From assembly GCF_937616625.2 (NCBI RefSeq), contig NC_065576.1:30368128-30432127 (forward strand): 64,000 nt of DNA, given 5' to 3'. Of the stretch, positions 21,742-33,116 are shown in pieces. The notes beneath the pieces are model-generated. The model did not search any database, was not told the origin of the DNA, and saw only the letters and a list, made by a program, of their open reading frames with translations. This DNA is from Mercurialis annua. Its lineage: Eukaryota; Streptophyta; Magnoliopsida; Malpighiales; Euphorbiaceae. Position 1 is the stretch's first letter; each line of letters begins with the position of its first letter. Position numbers and translations under genes: made by a program.

Positions 21742-21962
21742 GTCATACCTTGCACGATCATCGCATATATCCGCTGCCTTGCAACTCATTCAACCAAAAT
21801 AAAAACTATCTTTAAAAGTACGTTTTGGTCCCTGAACTTTTTCCATATTTCCCGTTTGGTCCCTGAATTGCAATTCATCGTTACTCGTTACTCGTTACTC
21901 GTTCTGTTTGTCTCTCGGCGATAGTAATAATAGAAAAAACGCAGTTCAAAAAAAGCGAAAAA

Positions 21963-22081
21963 GGGGTGCAACACGAGGACTTCCCAGGAGGTCACCCATC
22001 CTAGTACTGCTCTCGCCCAAGCACGTTTAACTTCGGAGTTCTGATGGGATCCGGTGCATTAGTGCTGGTATGATCGCACCC
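21963..22081 (-). rRNA. 5S: 5S rRNA gene
   Basis: Reference gene body. Unit 340 bp. Confidence 0.96.
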
Positions 22082-22302
22082 GTCATACCTTGCACGATCA
22101 TCGCATATATCCGCTGCCTTGCAACTCATTCAACCAAAATAAAAACTATCTTTAAAAGTACGTTTTGGTCCCTGAACTTTTTCCATATTTCCCGTTTGGT
22201 CCCTGAATTGCAATTCATCGTTACTCGTTACTCGTTACTCGTTCTGTTTGTCTCTCGGCGATAGTAATAATAGAAAAAACGCAGTTCAAAAAAAGCGAAA
22301 AA

Positions 22303-22421
22303 GGGGTGCAACACGAGGACTTCCCAGGAGGTCACCCATCCTAGTACTGCTCTCGCCCAAGCACGTTTAACTTCGGAGTTCTGATGGGATCCGGTGCATT
22401 AGTGCTGGTATGATCGCACCC
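22303..22421 (-). rRNA. 5S: 5S rRNA gene
   Basis: Reference gene body. Unit 340 bp. Confidence 0.96.
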
Positions 22422-22642
22422 GTCATACCTTGCACGATCATCGCATATATCCGCTGCCTTGCAACTCATTCAACCAAAATAAAAACTATCTTTAAAAGTA
22501 CGTTTTGGTCCCTGAACTTTTTCCATATTTCCCGTTTGGTCCCTGAATTGCAATTCATCGTTACTCGTTACTCGTTACTCGTTCTGTTTGTCTCTCGGCG
22601 ATAGTAATAATAGAAAAAACGCAGTTCAAAAAAAGCGAAAAA

Positions 22643-22761
22643 GGGGTGCAACACGAGGACTTCCCAGGAGGTCACCCATCCTAGTACTGCTCTCGCCCAA
22701 GCACGTTTAACTTCGGAGTTCTGATGGGATCCGGTGCATTAGTGCTGGTATGATCGCACCC
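22643..22761 (-). rRNA. 5S: 5S rRNA gene
   Basis: Reference gene body. Unit 340 bp. Confidence 0.96.
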
Positions 22762-22982
22762 GTCATACCTTGCACGATCATCGCATATATCCGCTGCCTT
22801 GCAACTCATTCAACCAAAATAAAAACTATCTTTAAAAGTACGTTTTGGTCCCTGAACTTTTTCCATATTTCCCGTTTGGTCCCTGAATTGCAATTCATCG
22901 TTACTCGTTACTCGTTACTCGTTCTGTTTGTCTCTCGGCGATAGTAATAATAGAAAAAACGCAGTTCAAAAAAAGCGAAAAA

Positions 22983-23101
22983 GGGGTGCAACACGAGGAC
23001 TTCCTAGGAGGTCACCCATCCTAGTACTGCTCTCGCCCAAGCACGTTTATCTTCGGAGTTCTGATGGGATCCGGTGCATTAGTGCTGGTATGATCGCACC
23101 C
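22983..23101 (-). rRNA. 5S: 5S rRNA gene, T52A+G97A
   Basis: Same pair as at 19673 and 54448. Unit 333 bp. Confidence 0.94.
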
Positions 23102-23315
23102 GTCATACCTTGCACGATCATCGCATATATCCGCTGCCTTGCAACTCATTCAACCAAAATAAAAACTATCTTTAAAAGTACGTTTTGGTCCCTGAACTTT
23201 TTCCATATTTCCCGTTTGGTCCCTGAATTGCAATTCATCGTTACTCGTTACTCGTTCTGTTTGTCTCTCGGCGATAGTAATAATAGAAAAAACGCAGTTC
23301 AAAAAAAGCGAAAAA

Positions 23316-23434
23316 GGGGTGCAACACGAGGACTTCCCAGGAGGTCACCCATCCTAGTACTGCTCTCGCCCAAGCACGTTTAACTTCGGAGTTCTGATGG
23401 GATCCGGTGCATTAGTGCTGGTATGATCGCACCC
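23316..23434 (-). rRNA. 5S: 5S rRNA gene
   Basis: Reference gene body. Unit 340 bp. Confidence 0.96.
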
Positions 23435-23655
23435 GTCATACCTTGCACGATCATCGCATATATCCGCTGCCTTGCAACTCATTCAACCAAAATAAAAACT
23501 ATCTTTAAAAGTACGTTTTGGTCCCTGAACTTTTTCCATATTTCCCGTTTGGTCCCTGAATTGCAATTCATCGTTACTCGTTACTCGTTACTCGTTCTGT
23601 TTGTCTCTCGGCGATAGTAATAATAGAAAAAACGCAGTTCAAAAAAAGCGAAAAA

Positions 23656-23774
23656 GGGGTGCAACACGAGGACTTCCCAGGAGGTCACCCATCCTAGTAC
23701 TGCTCTCGCCCAAGCACGTTTAACTTCGGAGTTCTGATGGGATCCGGTGCATTAGTGCTGGTATGATCGCACCC
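23656..23774 (-). rRNA. 5S: 5S rRNA gene
   Basis: Reference gene body. Unit 333 bp. Confidence 0.96.
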
Positions 23775-23988
23775 GTCATACCTTGCACGATCATCGCATA
23801 TATCCGCTGCCTTGCAACTCATTCAACCAAAATAAAAACTATCTTTAAAAGTACGTTTTGGTCCCTGAACTTTTTCCATATTTCCCGTTTGGTCCCTGAA
23901 TTGCAATTCATCGTTACTCGTTACTCGTTCTGTTTGTCTCTCGGCGATAGTAATAATAGAAAAAACGCAGTTCAAAAAAAGCGAAAAA

Positions 23989-24107
23989 GGGGTGCAACAC
24001 GAGGACTTCCCAGGAGGTCACCCATCCTAGTACTGCTCTCGCCCAAGCACGTTTAACTTCGGAGTTCTGATGGGATCTGGTGCATTAGTGCTGGTATGAT
24101 CGCACCC
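23989..24107 (-). rRNA. 5S: 5S rRNA gene, G30A
   Basis: G30A removes the GGATCC site and breaks a helix III pair with C47. Unit 333 bp. Confidence 0.94.
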
Positions 24108-24321
24108 GTCATACCTTGCACGATCATCGCATATATCCGCTGCCTTGCAACTCATTCAACCAAAATAAAAACTATCTTTAAAAGTACGTTTTGGTCCCTG
24201 AACTTTTTCCATATTTCCCGTTTGGTCCCTGAATTGCAATTCATCGTTACTCGTTACTCGTTCTGTTTGTCTCTCGGCGATAGTAATAATAGAAAAAACG
24301 CAGTTCAAAAAAAGCGAAAAA

Positions 24322-24440
24322 GGGGTGCAACACGAGGACTTCCCAGGAGGTCACCCATCCTAGTACTGCTCTCGCCCGAGCACGTTTAACTTCGGAGTTC
24401 TGATGGGATCCGGTGCATTAGTGCTGGTATGATCGCACCC
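24322..24440 (-). rRNA. 5S: 5S rRNA gene, T63C
   Basis: As at 13084. Unit 340 bp. Confidence 0.94.
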
Positions 24441-24661
24441 GTCATACCTTGCACGATCATCGCATATATCCGCTGCCTTGCAACTCATTCAACCAAAATA
24501 AAAACTATCTTTAAAAGTACGTTTTGGTCCCTGAACTTTTTCCATATTTCCCGTTTGGTCCCTGAATTGCAATTCATCGTTACTCGTTACTCGTTACTCG
24601 TTCTGTTTGTCTCTCGGCGATAGTAATAATAGAAAAAACGCAGTTCAAAAAAAGCGAAAAA

Positions 24662-24780
24662 GGGGTGCAACACGAGGACTTCCCAGGAGGTCACCGATCC
24701 TAGTACTGCTCTCGCCCAAGCACGTTTAACTTCGGAGTTCTGATGGGATCCTGTGCATTAGTGCTGGTATGATCGCACCG
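24662..24780 (-). rRNA. 5S: 5S rRNA gene, haplotype K
   Basis: G85C, C29A, G1C. Unit 340 bp. Confidence 0.94.
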
Positions 24781-25001
24781 GTCATACCTTGCACGATCAT
24801 CGCATATATCCGCTGCCTTGCAACTCATTCAACCAAAATAAAAACTATCTTTAAAAGTACGTTTTGGTCCCTGAACTTTTTCCATATTTCCCGTTTGGTC
24901 CCTGAATTGCAATTCATCGTTACTCGTTACTCGTTACTCGTTCTGTTTGTCTCTCGGCGATAGTAATAATAGAAAAAACGCAGTTCAAAAAAAGCGAAAA
25001 A

Positions 25002-25120
25002 GGGGTGCAACACGAGGACTTCCCAGGAGGTCACCCATCCTAGTACTGCTCTCGCCCAAGCACGTTTAACTTCGGAGTTCTGATGGGATCCGGTGCATTA
25101 GTGCTGGTATGATCGCACCC
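25002..25120 (-). rRNA. 5S: 5S rRNA gene
   Basis: Reference gene body. Spacer of the 302-bp class; unit 301 bp because the next gene is one base short. Confidence 0.96.
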
Positions 25121-25303
25121 GTCATACCTTGCACGATCATCGCATATATCCGCTGCCTTGCAACTCATTCAACCAAAATAAAAACTATCTTTAAAAGTAC
25201 GTTTTGGTCCCTGAATTGCAATTCATCGTTACTCGTTACTCGTTCTGTTTGTCTCTCGGCGATAGTAATAATAGAAAAAACGCAGTTCAAAAAAAGCGAA
25301 AAA

Positions 25304-25421
25304 GGGGTGCAACACGAGGACTTCCCAGGAGGTCCCCATCCTAGTACTGCTCTCGCCCAAGCACGTTTATCTTCAGAGTTCTGATGGGATCCGGTGCATT
25401 AGTGCTGGTATGATCGCACCC
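25304..25421 (-). rRNA. 5S: 5S rRNA gene, one-base deletion (T88)
   Basis: T88 is missing from the loop at the tip of helix IV within box C, giving a 118-nt gene; T52A and C47T are also present. The deletion shifts box C relative to box A by one base, so both TFIIIA contact and RNA folding may suffer. Possibly non-functional. Unit 333 bp. Confidence 0.88.
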
Positions 25422-25635
25422 GTCATACCTTGCACGATCATCGCATATATCCGCTGCCTTGCAACTCATTCAACCAAAATAAAAACTATCTTTAAAAGTA
25501 CGTTTTGGTCCCTGAACTTTTTCCATATTTCCCGTTTGGTCCCTGAATTGCAATTCATCGTTACTCGTTACTCGTTCTGTTTGTCTCTCGGCGATAGTAA
25601 TAATAGAAAAAACGCAGTTCAAAAAAAGCGAAAAA

Positions 25636-25754
25636 GGGGTGCAACACGAGGACTTCCCAGGAGGTCACCCATCCTAGTACTGCTCTCGCCCAAGCACGTT
25701 TAACTTCGGAGTTCTGATGGGATCCGGTGCATTAGTGCTGGTATGATCGCACCC
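25636..25754 (-). rRNA. 5S: 5S rRNA gene
   Basis: Reference gene body. Unit 333 bp. Confidence 0.96.
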
Positions 25755-25968
25755 GTCATACCTTGCACGATCATCGCATATATCCGCTGCCTTGCAACTC
25801 ATTCAACCAAAATAAAAACTATCTTTAAAAGTACGTTTTGGTCCCTGAACTTTTTCCATATTTCCCGTTTGGTCCCTGAATTGCAATTCATCGTTACTCG
25901 TTACTCGTTCTGTTTGTCTCTCGGCGATAGTAATAATAGAAAAAACGCAGTTCAAAAAAAGCGAAAAA

Positions 25969-26087
25969 GGGGTGCAACACGAGGACTTCCCAGGAGGTCA
26001 CCCATCCTAGTACTGCTCTCGCCCAAGCACGTTTAACTTCGGAGTTCTGATGGGATCTGGTGCATTAGTGCTGGTATGATCGCACCC
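25969..26087 (-). rRNA. 5S: 5S rRNA gene, G30A
   Basis: As at 23989; GGATCC lost. Unit 340 bp. Confidence 0.94.
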
Positions 26088-26308
26088 GTCATACCTTGCA
26101 CGATCATCGCATATATCCGCTGCCTTGCAACTCATTCAACCAAAATAAAAACTATCTTTAAAAGTACGTTTTGGTCCCTGAACTTTTTCCATATTTCCCG
26201 TTTGGTCCCTGAATTGCAATTCATCGTTACTCGTTACTCGTTACTCGTTCTGTTTGTCTCTCGGCGATAGTAATAATAGAAAAAACGCAGTTCAAAAAAA
26301 GCGAAAAA

Positions 26309-26427
26309 GAGGTGCAACACGAGGACTTCCCAGGAGGTCACCCATCCTAGTACTGCTCTCGCCCAAGCACGTTTAACTTCGGAGTTCTGATGGGATCCGG
26401 TGCATTAGTGCTGGTATGATCGCACCC
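26309..26427 (-). rRNA. 5S: 5S rRNA gene, C118T
   Basis: C118T weakens the terminal helix I pair with G1 to a wobble. Unit 340 bp. Confidence 0.94.
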
Positions 26428-26648
26428 GTCATACCTTGCACGATCATCGCATATATCCGCTGCCTTGCAACTCATTCAACCAAAATAAAAACTATCTTTA
26501 AAAGTACGTTTTGGTCCCTGAACTTTTTCCATATTTCCCGTTTGGTCCCTGAATTGCAATTCATCGTTACTCGTTACTCGTTACTCGTTCTGTTTGTCTC
26601 TCGGCGATAGTAATAATAGAAAAAACGCAGTTCAAAAAAAGCGAAAAA

Positions 26649-26767
26649 GGGGTGCAACACGAGGACTTCCCAGGAGGTCACCCATCCTAGTACTGCTCTC
26701 GCCCAAGCACGTTTAACTTCGGAGTTCTGATGGGATCCGGTGCATTAGTGCTGGTATGATCGCACCC
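26649..26767 (-). rRNA. 5S: 5S rRNA gene
   Basis: Reference gene body. Unit 333 bp. Confidence 0.96.
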
Positions 26768-26981
26768 GTCATACCTTGCACGATCATCGCATATATCCGC
26801 TGCCTTGCAACTCATTCAACCAAAATAAAAACTATCTTTAAAAGTACGTTTTGGTCCCTGAACTTTTTCCATATTTCCCGTTTGGTCCCTGAATTGCAAT
26901 TCATCGTTACTCGTTACTCGTTCTGTTTGTCTCTCGGCGATAGTAATAATAGAAAAAACGCAGTTCAAAAAAAGCGAAAAA

Positions 26982-27100
26982 GGGGTGCAACACGAGGACT
27001 TCCCAGGAGGTCACCCATCCTAGTACTGCTCTCGCCCAAGCACGTTTAACTTCGGAGTTCTGATGGGATCCGGTGCATTAGTGCTGGTATGATCGCACCT
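26982..27100 (-). rRNA. 5S: 5S rRNA gene, G1A
   Basis: Third G1A gene, in the third copy of the 1,322-bp block. Unit 340 bp. Confidence 0.94.
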
Positions 27101-27321
27101 GTCATACCTTGCACGATCATCGCATATATCCGCTGCCTTGCAACTCATTCAACCAAAATAAAAACTATCTTTAAAAGTACGTTTTGGTCCCTGAACTTTT
27201 TCCATATTTCCCGTTTGGTCCCTGAATTGCAATTCATCGTTACTCGTTACTCGTTACTCGTTCTGTTTGTCTCTCGGCGATAGTAATAATAGAAAAAACG
27301 CAGTTCAAAAAAAGCGAAAAA

Positions 27322-27440
27322 GGGGTGCAACACGAGGACTTCCCAGGAGGTCACCCATCCTAGTACTGCTCTCGCCCAAGCACGTTTAACTTCGGAGTTC
27401 TGATGGGATCCTGTGCATTAGTGCTGGTATGATCGCACCG
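27322..27440 (-). rRNA. 5S: 5S rRNA gene, partial K
   Basis: C29A and G1C without G85C. Unit 309 bp. Confidence 0.94.
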
Positions 27441-27630
27441 GTCATACCTTGCACGATCATCGCATATATCCGCTGCCTTGCAACTCATTCAACCAAAATA
27501 AAAACTATCTTTAAAAGTACGTTTTGGTCCCTGAATTGCAATTCATCGTTACTCGTTACTCGTTACTCGTTCTGTTTGTCTCTCGGCGATAGTAATAATA
27601 GAAAAAACGCAGTTCAAAAAAAGCGAAAAA

Positions 27631-27749
27631 GGGGTGCAACACGAGGACTTCCCAGGAGGTCACCCATCCTAGTACTGCTCTCGCCCAAGCACGTTTATCT
27701 TCGGAGTTCTGATGGGATCCGGTGCATTAGTGCTGGTATGATCGCACCC
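27631..27749 (-). rRNA. 5S: 5S rRNA gene, T52A
   Basis: T52A only. Unit 333 bp; spacer tttagaag. Confidence 0.95.
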
Positions 27750-27963
27750 GTCATACCTTGCACGATCATCGCATATATCCGCTGCCTTGCAACTCATTCA
27801 ACCAAAATAAAAACTATCTTTAGAAGTACGTTTTGGTCCCTGAACTTTTTCCATATTTCCCGTTTGGTCCCTGAATTGCAATTCATCGTTACTCGTTACT
27901 CGTTCTGTTTGTCTCTCGGCGATAGTAATAATAGAAAAAACGCAGTTCAAAAAAAGCGAAAAA

Positions 27964-28082
27964 GGGGTGCAACACGAGGACTTCCCAGGAGGTCACCCAT
28001 CCTAGTACTGCTCTCGCCCAAGCACGTTTAACTTCGGAGTTCTGATGGGATCCGGTGCATTAGTGCTGGTATGATCGCACCC
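27964..28082 (-). rRNA. 5S: 5S rRNA gene
   Basis: Reference gene body. Unit 340 bp. Confidence 0.96.
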
Positions 28083-28303
28083 GTCATACCTTGCACGATC
28101 ATCGCATATATCCGCTGCCTTGCAACTCATTCAACCAAAATAAAAACTATCTTTAAAAGTACGTTTTGGTCCCTGAACTTTTTCCATATTTCCCGTTTGG
28201 TCCCTGAATTGCAATTCATCGTTACTCGTTACTCGTTACTCGTTCTGTTTGTCTCTCGGCGATAGTAATAATAGAAAAAACGCAGTTCAAAAAAAGCGAA
28301 AAA

Positions 28304-28422
28304 GGGGTGCAACACGAGGACTTCCCAGGAGGTCACCCATCCTAGTACTGCTCTCGCCCAAGCACGTTTAACTTCGGAGTTCTGATGGGATCCGGTGCAT
28401 TAGTGCTGGTATGATCGCACCC
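28304..28422 (-). rRNA. 5S: 5S rRNA gene
   Basis: Reference gene body. Unit 340 bp. Confidence 0.96.
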
Positions 28423-28643
28423 GTCATACCTTGCACGATCATCGCATATATCCGCTGCCTTGCAACTCATTCAACCAAAATAAAAACTATCTTTAAAAGT
28501 ACGTTTTGGTCCCTGAACTTTTTCCATATTTCCCGTTTGGTCCCTGAATTGCAATTCATCGTTACTCGTTACTCGTTACTCGTTCTGTTTGTCTCTCGGC
28601 GATAGTAATAATAGAAAAAACGCAGTTCAAAAAAAGCGAAAAA

Positions 28644-28762
28644 GGGGTGCAACACGAGGACTTCCCAGGAGGTCACCGATCCTAGTACTGCTCTCGCCCA
28701 AGCACGTTTAACTTCGGAGTTCTGATGGGATCCTGTGCATTAGTGCTGGTATGATCGCACCC
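28644..28762 (-). rRNA. 5S: 5S rRNA gene, partial K
   Basis: G85C and C29A, reference G1. Unit 333 bp. Confidence 0.94.
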
Positions 28763-28976
28763 GTCATACCTTGCACGATCATCGCATATATCCGCTGCCT
28801 TGCAACTCATTCAACCAAAATAAAAACTATCTTTAAAAGTACGTTTTGGTCCCTGAACTTTTTCCATATTTCCCGTTTGGTCCCTGAATTGCAATTCATC
28901 GTTACTCGTTACTCGTTCTGTTTGTCTCTCGGCGATAGTAATAATAGAAAAAACGCAGTTCAAAAAAAGCGAAAAA

Positions 28977-29095
28977 GGGGTGCAACACGAGGACTTCCCA
29001 GGAGGTCACCCATCCTAGTACTGCTCTCGCCCAAGCACGTTTAACTTCGGAGTTCTGATGGGATCCGGTGCATTAGTGCTGGTATGATCGCACCC
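28977..29095 (-). rRNA. 5S: 5S rRNA gene
   Basis: Reference gene body. Unit 309 bp. Confidence 0.96.
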
Positions 29096-29285
29096 GTCAT
29101 ACCTTGCACGATCATCGCATATATCCGCTGCCTTGCAACTCATTCAACCAAAATAAAAACTATCTTTAAAAGTACGTTTTGGTCCCTGAATTGCAATTCA
29201 TCGTTACTCGTTACTCGTTACTCGTTCTGTTTGTCTCTCGGCGATAGTAATAATAGAAAAAACGCAGTTCAAAAAAAGCGAAAAA

Positions 29286-29404
29286 GGGGTGCAACACGAG
29301 GACTTCCCAGGAGGTCACCCATCCTAGTACTGCTCTCGCCCAAGCACGTTTAACTTCGGAGTTCTGATGGGATCCGGTGCATTAGTGCTGGTATGATCGC
29401 ACCC
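29286..29404 (-). rRNA. 5S: 5S rRNA gene
   Basis: Reference gene body. Unit 340 bp. Confidence 0.96.
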
Positions 29405-29625
29405 GTCATACCTTGCACGATCATCGCATATATCCGCTGCCTTGCAACTCATTCAACCAAAATAAAAACTATCTTTAAAAGTACGTTTTGGTCCCTGAAC
29501 TTTTTCCATATTTCCCGTTTGGTCCCTGAATTGCAATTCATCGTTACTCGTTACTCGTTACTCGTTCTGTTTGTCTCTCGGCGATAGTAATAATAGAAAA
29601 AACGCAGTTCAAAAAAAGCGAAAAA

Positions 29626-29744
29626 GGGGTGCAACACGAGGACTTCCCAGGAGGTCACCCATCCTAGTACTGCTCTCGCCCAAGCACGTTTAACTTCGGA
29701 GTTCTGATGGGATCCGGTGCATTAGTGCTGGTATGATCGCACCC
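29626..29744 (-). rRNA. 5S: 5S rRNA gene
   Basis: Reference gene body. Unit 340 bp. Confidence 0.96.
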
Positions 29745-29965
29745 GTCATACCTTGCACGATCATCGCATATATCCGCTGCCTTGCAACTCATTCAACCAA
29801 AATAAAAACTATCTTTAAAAGTACGTTTTGGTCCCTGAACTTTTTCCATATTTCCCGTTTGGTCCCTGAATTGCAATTCATCGTTACTCGTTACTCGTTA
29901 CTCGTTCTGTTTGTCTCTCGGCGATAGTAATAATAGAAAAAACGCAGTTCAAAAAAAGCGAAAAA

Positions 29966-30084
29966 GGGGTGCAACACGAGGACTTCCCAGGAGGTCACCC
30001 ATCCTAGTACTGCTCTCGCCCAAGCACGTTTATCTTCGGAGTTCTGATGGGATCCGGTGCATTAGTGCTGGTATGATCGCACCC
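29966..30084 (-). rRNA. 5S: 5S rRNA gene, T52A
   Basis: T52A only. Unit 333 bp. Confidence 0.95.
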
Positions 30085-30298
30085 GTCATACCTTGCACGA
30101 TCATCGCATATATCCGCTGCCTTGCAACTCATTCAACCAAAATAAAAACTATCTTTAAAAGTACGTTTTGGTCCCTGAACTTTTTCCATATTTCCCGTTT
30201 GGTCCCTGAATTGCAATTCATCGTTACTCGTTACTCGTTCTGTTTGTCTCTCGGCGATAGTAATAATAGAAAAAACGCAGTTCAAAAAAAGCGAAAAA

Positions 30299-30417
30299 GG
30301 GGTGCAACACGAGGACTTCCCAGGAGGTCACCCATCCTAGTACTGCTCTCGCCCAAGCACGTTTAACTTCGGAGTTCTGATGGGATCCGGTGCATTAGTG
30401 CTGGTATGATCGCACCC
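30299..30417 (-). rRNA. 5S: 5S rRNA gene
   Basis: Reference gene body. Unit 340 bp. Confidence 0.96.
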
Positions 30418-30638
30418 GTCATACCTTGCACGATCATCGCATATATCCGCTGCCTTGCAACTCATTCAACCAAAATAAAAACTATCTTTAAAAGTACGTT
30501 TTGGTCCCTGAACTTTTTCCATATTTCCCGTTTGGTCCCTGAATTGCAATTCATCGTTACTCGTTACTCGTTACTCGTTCTGTTTGTCTCTCGGCGATAG
30601 TAATAATAGAAAAAACGCAGTTCAAAAAAAGCGAAAAA

Positions 30639-30757
30639 GGGGTGCAACACGAGGACTTCCCAGGAGGTCACCGATCCTAGTACTGCTCTCGCCCAAGCAC
30701 GTTTAACTTCGGAGTTCTGATGGGATCCTGTGCATTAGTGCTGGTATGATCGCACCG
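30639..30757 (-). rRNA. 5S: 5S rRNA gene, haplotype K
   Basis: Rightmost K gene. Unit 333 bp; second heptamer changed to tttctcg. Confidence 0.94.
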
Positions 30758-30971
30758 GTCATACCTTGCACGATCATCGCATATATCCGCTGCCTTGCAA
30801 CTCATTCAACCAAAATAAAAACTATCTTTAAAAGTACGTTTTGGTCCCTGAACTTTTTCCATATTTCCCGTTTGGTCCCTGAATTGCAATTCATCGTTAC
30901 TCGTTTCTCGTTCTGTTTGTCTCTCGGCGATAGTAATAATAGAAAAAACGCAGTTCAAAAAAAGCGAAAAA

Positions 30972-31090
30972 GGGGTGCAACACGAGGACTTCCCAGGAGG
31001 TCACCCATCCTAGTACTGCTCTCGCCCAAGCACGTTTATCTTCGGAGTTCTGATGGGATCCGGTGCATTAGTGCTGGTATGATCGCACCC
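30972..31090 (-). rRNA. 5S: 5S rRNA gene, T52A
   Basis: T52A only. Unit 340 bp. Confidence 0.95.
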
Positions 31091-31311
31091 GTCATACCTT
31101 GCACGATCATCGCATATATCCGCTGCCTTGCAACTCATTCAACCAAAATAAAAACTATCTTTAAAAGTACGTTTTGGTCCCTGAACTTTTTCCATATTTC
31201 CCGTTTGGTCCCTGAATTGCAATTCATCGTTACTCGTTACTCGTTACTCGTTCTGTTTGTCTCTCGGCGATAGTAATAATAGAAAAAACGCAGTTCAAAA
31301 AAAGCGAAAAA

Positions 31312-31430
31312 GGGGTGAAACACGAAGACTTCCCAGGAGGTCACCCATCCTAGTACTGCTCTCGCCCAAGCACGTTTAACTTCGGAGTTCTGATGGGATC
31401 CGGTGCATTAGTGCTGGTATGATCGCACCC
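31312..31430 (-). rRNA. 5S: 5S rRNA gene, C105T+G113T
   Basis: Two private changes near the 3' end; G113T breaks the innermost helix I pair with C6. Unit 333 bp. Confidence 0.93.
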
Positions 31431-31644
31431 GTCATACCTTGCACGATCATCGCATATATCCGCTGCCTTGCAACTCATTCAACCAAAATAAAAACTATCT
31501 TTAAAAGTACGTTTTGGTCCCTGAACTTTTTCCATATTTCCCGTTTGGTCCCTGAATTGCAATTCATCGTTACTCGTTACTCGTTCTGTTTGTCTCTCGG
31601 CGATAGTAATAATAGAAAAAACGCAGTTCAAAAAAAGCGAAAAA

Positions 31645-31763
31645 GGGGTGCAACACGAGGACTTCCCAGGAGGTCACCCATCCTAGTACTGCTCTCGCCC
31701 AAGCACGTTTAACTTCGGAGTTCTGATGGGATCCGGTGCATTAGTGCTGGTATGATCGCACCC
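31645..31763 (-). rRNA. 5S: 5S rRNA gene with altered TATA region
   Basis: Gene body is reference, but the plus strand reads cgattatat where others read cgcatatat (31785-31793). This changes -24 and -23 and shortens the TATAT element, so reduced start-site strength is plausible. The spacer also has ttttgtccc. Unit 340 bp. Confidence 0.94.
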
Positions 31764-31984
31764 GTCATACCTTGCACGATCATCGATTATATCCGCTGCC
31801 TTGCAACTCATTCAACCAAAATAAAAACTATCTTTAAAAGTACGTTTTGGTCCCTGAACTTTTTCCATATTTCCCGTTTTGTCCCTGAATTGCAATTCAT
31901 CGTTACTCGTTACTCGTTACTCGTTCTGTTTGTCTCTCGGCGATAGTAATAATAGAAAAAACGCAGTTCAAAAAAAGCGAAAAA

Positions 31985-32103
31985 GGGGTGCAACACGAGG
32001 ACTTCCCAGGAGGTCACCCATCCTAGTACTGCTCTCGCCCAAGCACGTTTAACTTCGGAGTTCTGATGGGATCCGGTGCATTAGTGCTGGTATGATCGCA
32101 CCC
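31985..32103 (-). rRNA. 5S: 5S rRNA gene
   Basis: Reference gene body. Unit 340 bp. Confidence 0.96.
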
Positions 32104-32324
32104 GTCATACCTTGCACGATCATCGCATATATCCGCTGCCTTGCAACTCATTCAACCAAAATAAAAACTATCTTTAAAAGTACGTTTTGGTCCCTGAACT
32201 TTTTCCATATTTCCCGTTTGGTCCCTGAATTGCAATTCATCGTTACTCGTTACTCGTTACTCGTTCTGTTTGTCTCTCGGCGATAGTAATAATAGAAAAA
32301 ACGCAGTTCAAAAAAAGCGAAAAA

Positions 32325-32443
32325 GGGGTGCAACACGAGGACTTCCCAGGAGGTCACCCATCCTAGTACTGCTCTCGGCCAAGCACGTTTAACTTCGGAG
32401 TTCTGATGGGATCCGGTGCATTAGTGCTGGTATGATCGCACCC
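32325..32443 (-). rRNA. 5S: 5S rRNA gene, G66C
   Basis: G66C between box A and the intermediate element. Unit 333 bp. Confidence 0.94.
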
Positions 32444-32657
32444 GTCATACCTTGCACGATCATCGCATATATCCGCTGCCTTGCAACTCATTCAACCAAA
32501 ATAAAAACTATCTTTAAAAGTACGTTTTGGTCCCTGAACTTTTTCCATATTTCCCGTTTGGTCCCTGAATTGCAATTCATCGTTACTCGTTACTCGTTCT
32601 GTTTGTCTCTCGGCGATAGTAATAATAGAAAAAACGCAGTTCAAAAAAAGCGAAAAA

Positions 32658-32776
32658 GGGGTGCAACACGAGGACTTCCCAGGAGGTCACCCATCCTAGT
32701 ACTGCTCTCGCCCAAGCACGTTTATCTTCGGAGTTCTGATGGGATCCGGTGCATTAGTGCTGGTATGATCGCACCC
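32658..32776 (-). rRNA. 5S: 5S rRNA gene, T52A
   Basis: T52A only. Unit 340 bp; spacer aaaagct and gcgcaaaagg. Confidence 0.95.
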
Positions 32777-32997
32777 GTCATACCTTGCACGATCATCGCA
32801 TATATCCGCTGCCTTGCAACTCATTCAACCAAAATAAAAGCTATCTTTAAAAGTACGTTTTGGTCCCTGAACTTTTTCCATATTTCCCGTTTGGTCCCTG
32901 AATTGCAATTCATCGTTACTCGTTACTCGTTACTCGTTCTGTTTGTCTCTCGGCGATAGTAATAATAGAAAAAACGCAGTTCAAAAAAAGCGCAAAA

Positions 32998-33116
32998 GGG
33001 GTGCAACACGAGGACTTCCCAGGAGGTCACCCATCCTAGTACTGCTCTCGCCCAAGCACGTTTGACTTCGGAGTTCTGATGGGATCCGGTGCATTAGTGC
33101 TGGTATGATCGCACCC
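32998..33116 (-). rRNA. 5S: 5S rRNA gene, T53C
   Basis: T53C; first terminator run only T4. Unit 340 bp. Confidence 0.94.

Larger units (their letters stand above)
21623..22982. repeat. Run of four reference 340-bp units
   Basis: Four consecutive 340-bp units with reference genes that look identical by eye, a locally homogenised stretch. Confidence 0.85.
26309..27630. repeat. Four-gene block of 1,322 bp, copy 3 of 3
   Basis: Unit order 340, 333, 340, 309 with genes C118T, reference, G1A, and a K-like gene lacking G85C, then a T52A gene. It lies about 9 kb from the other two copies. Confidence 0.83.
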
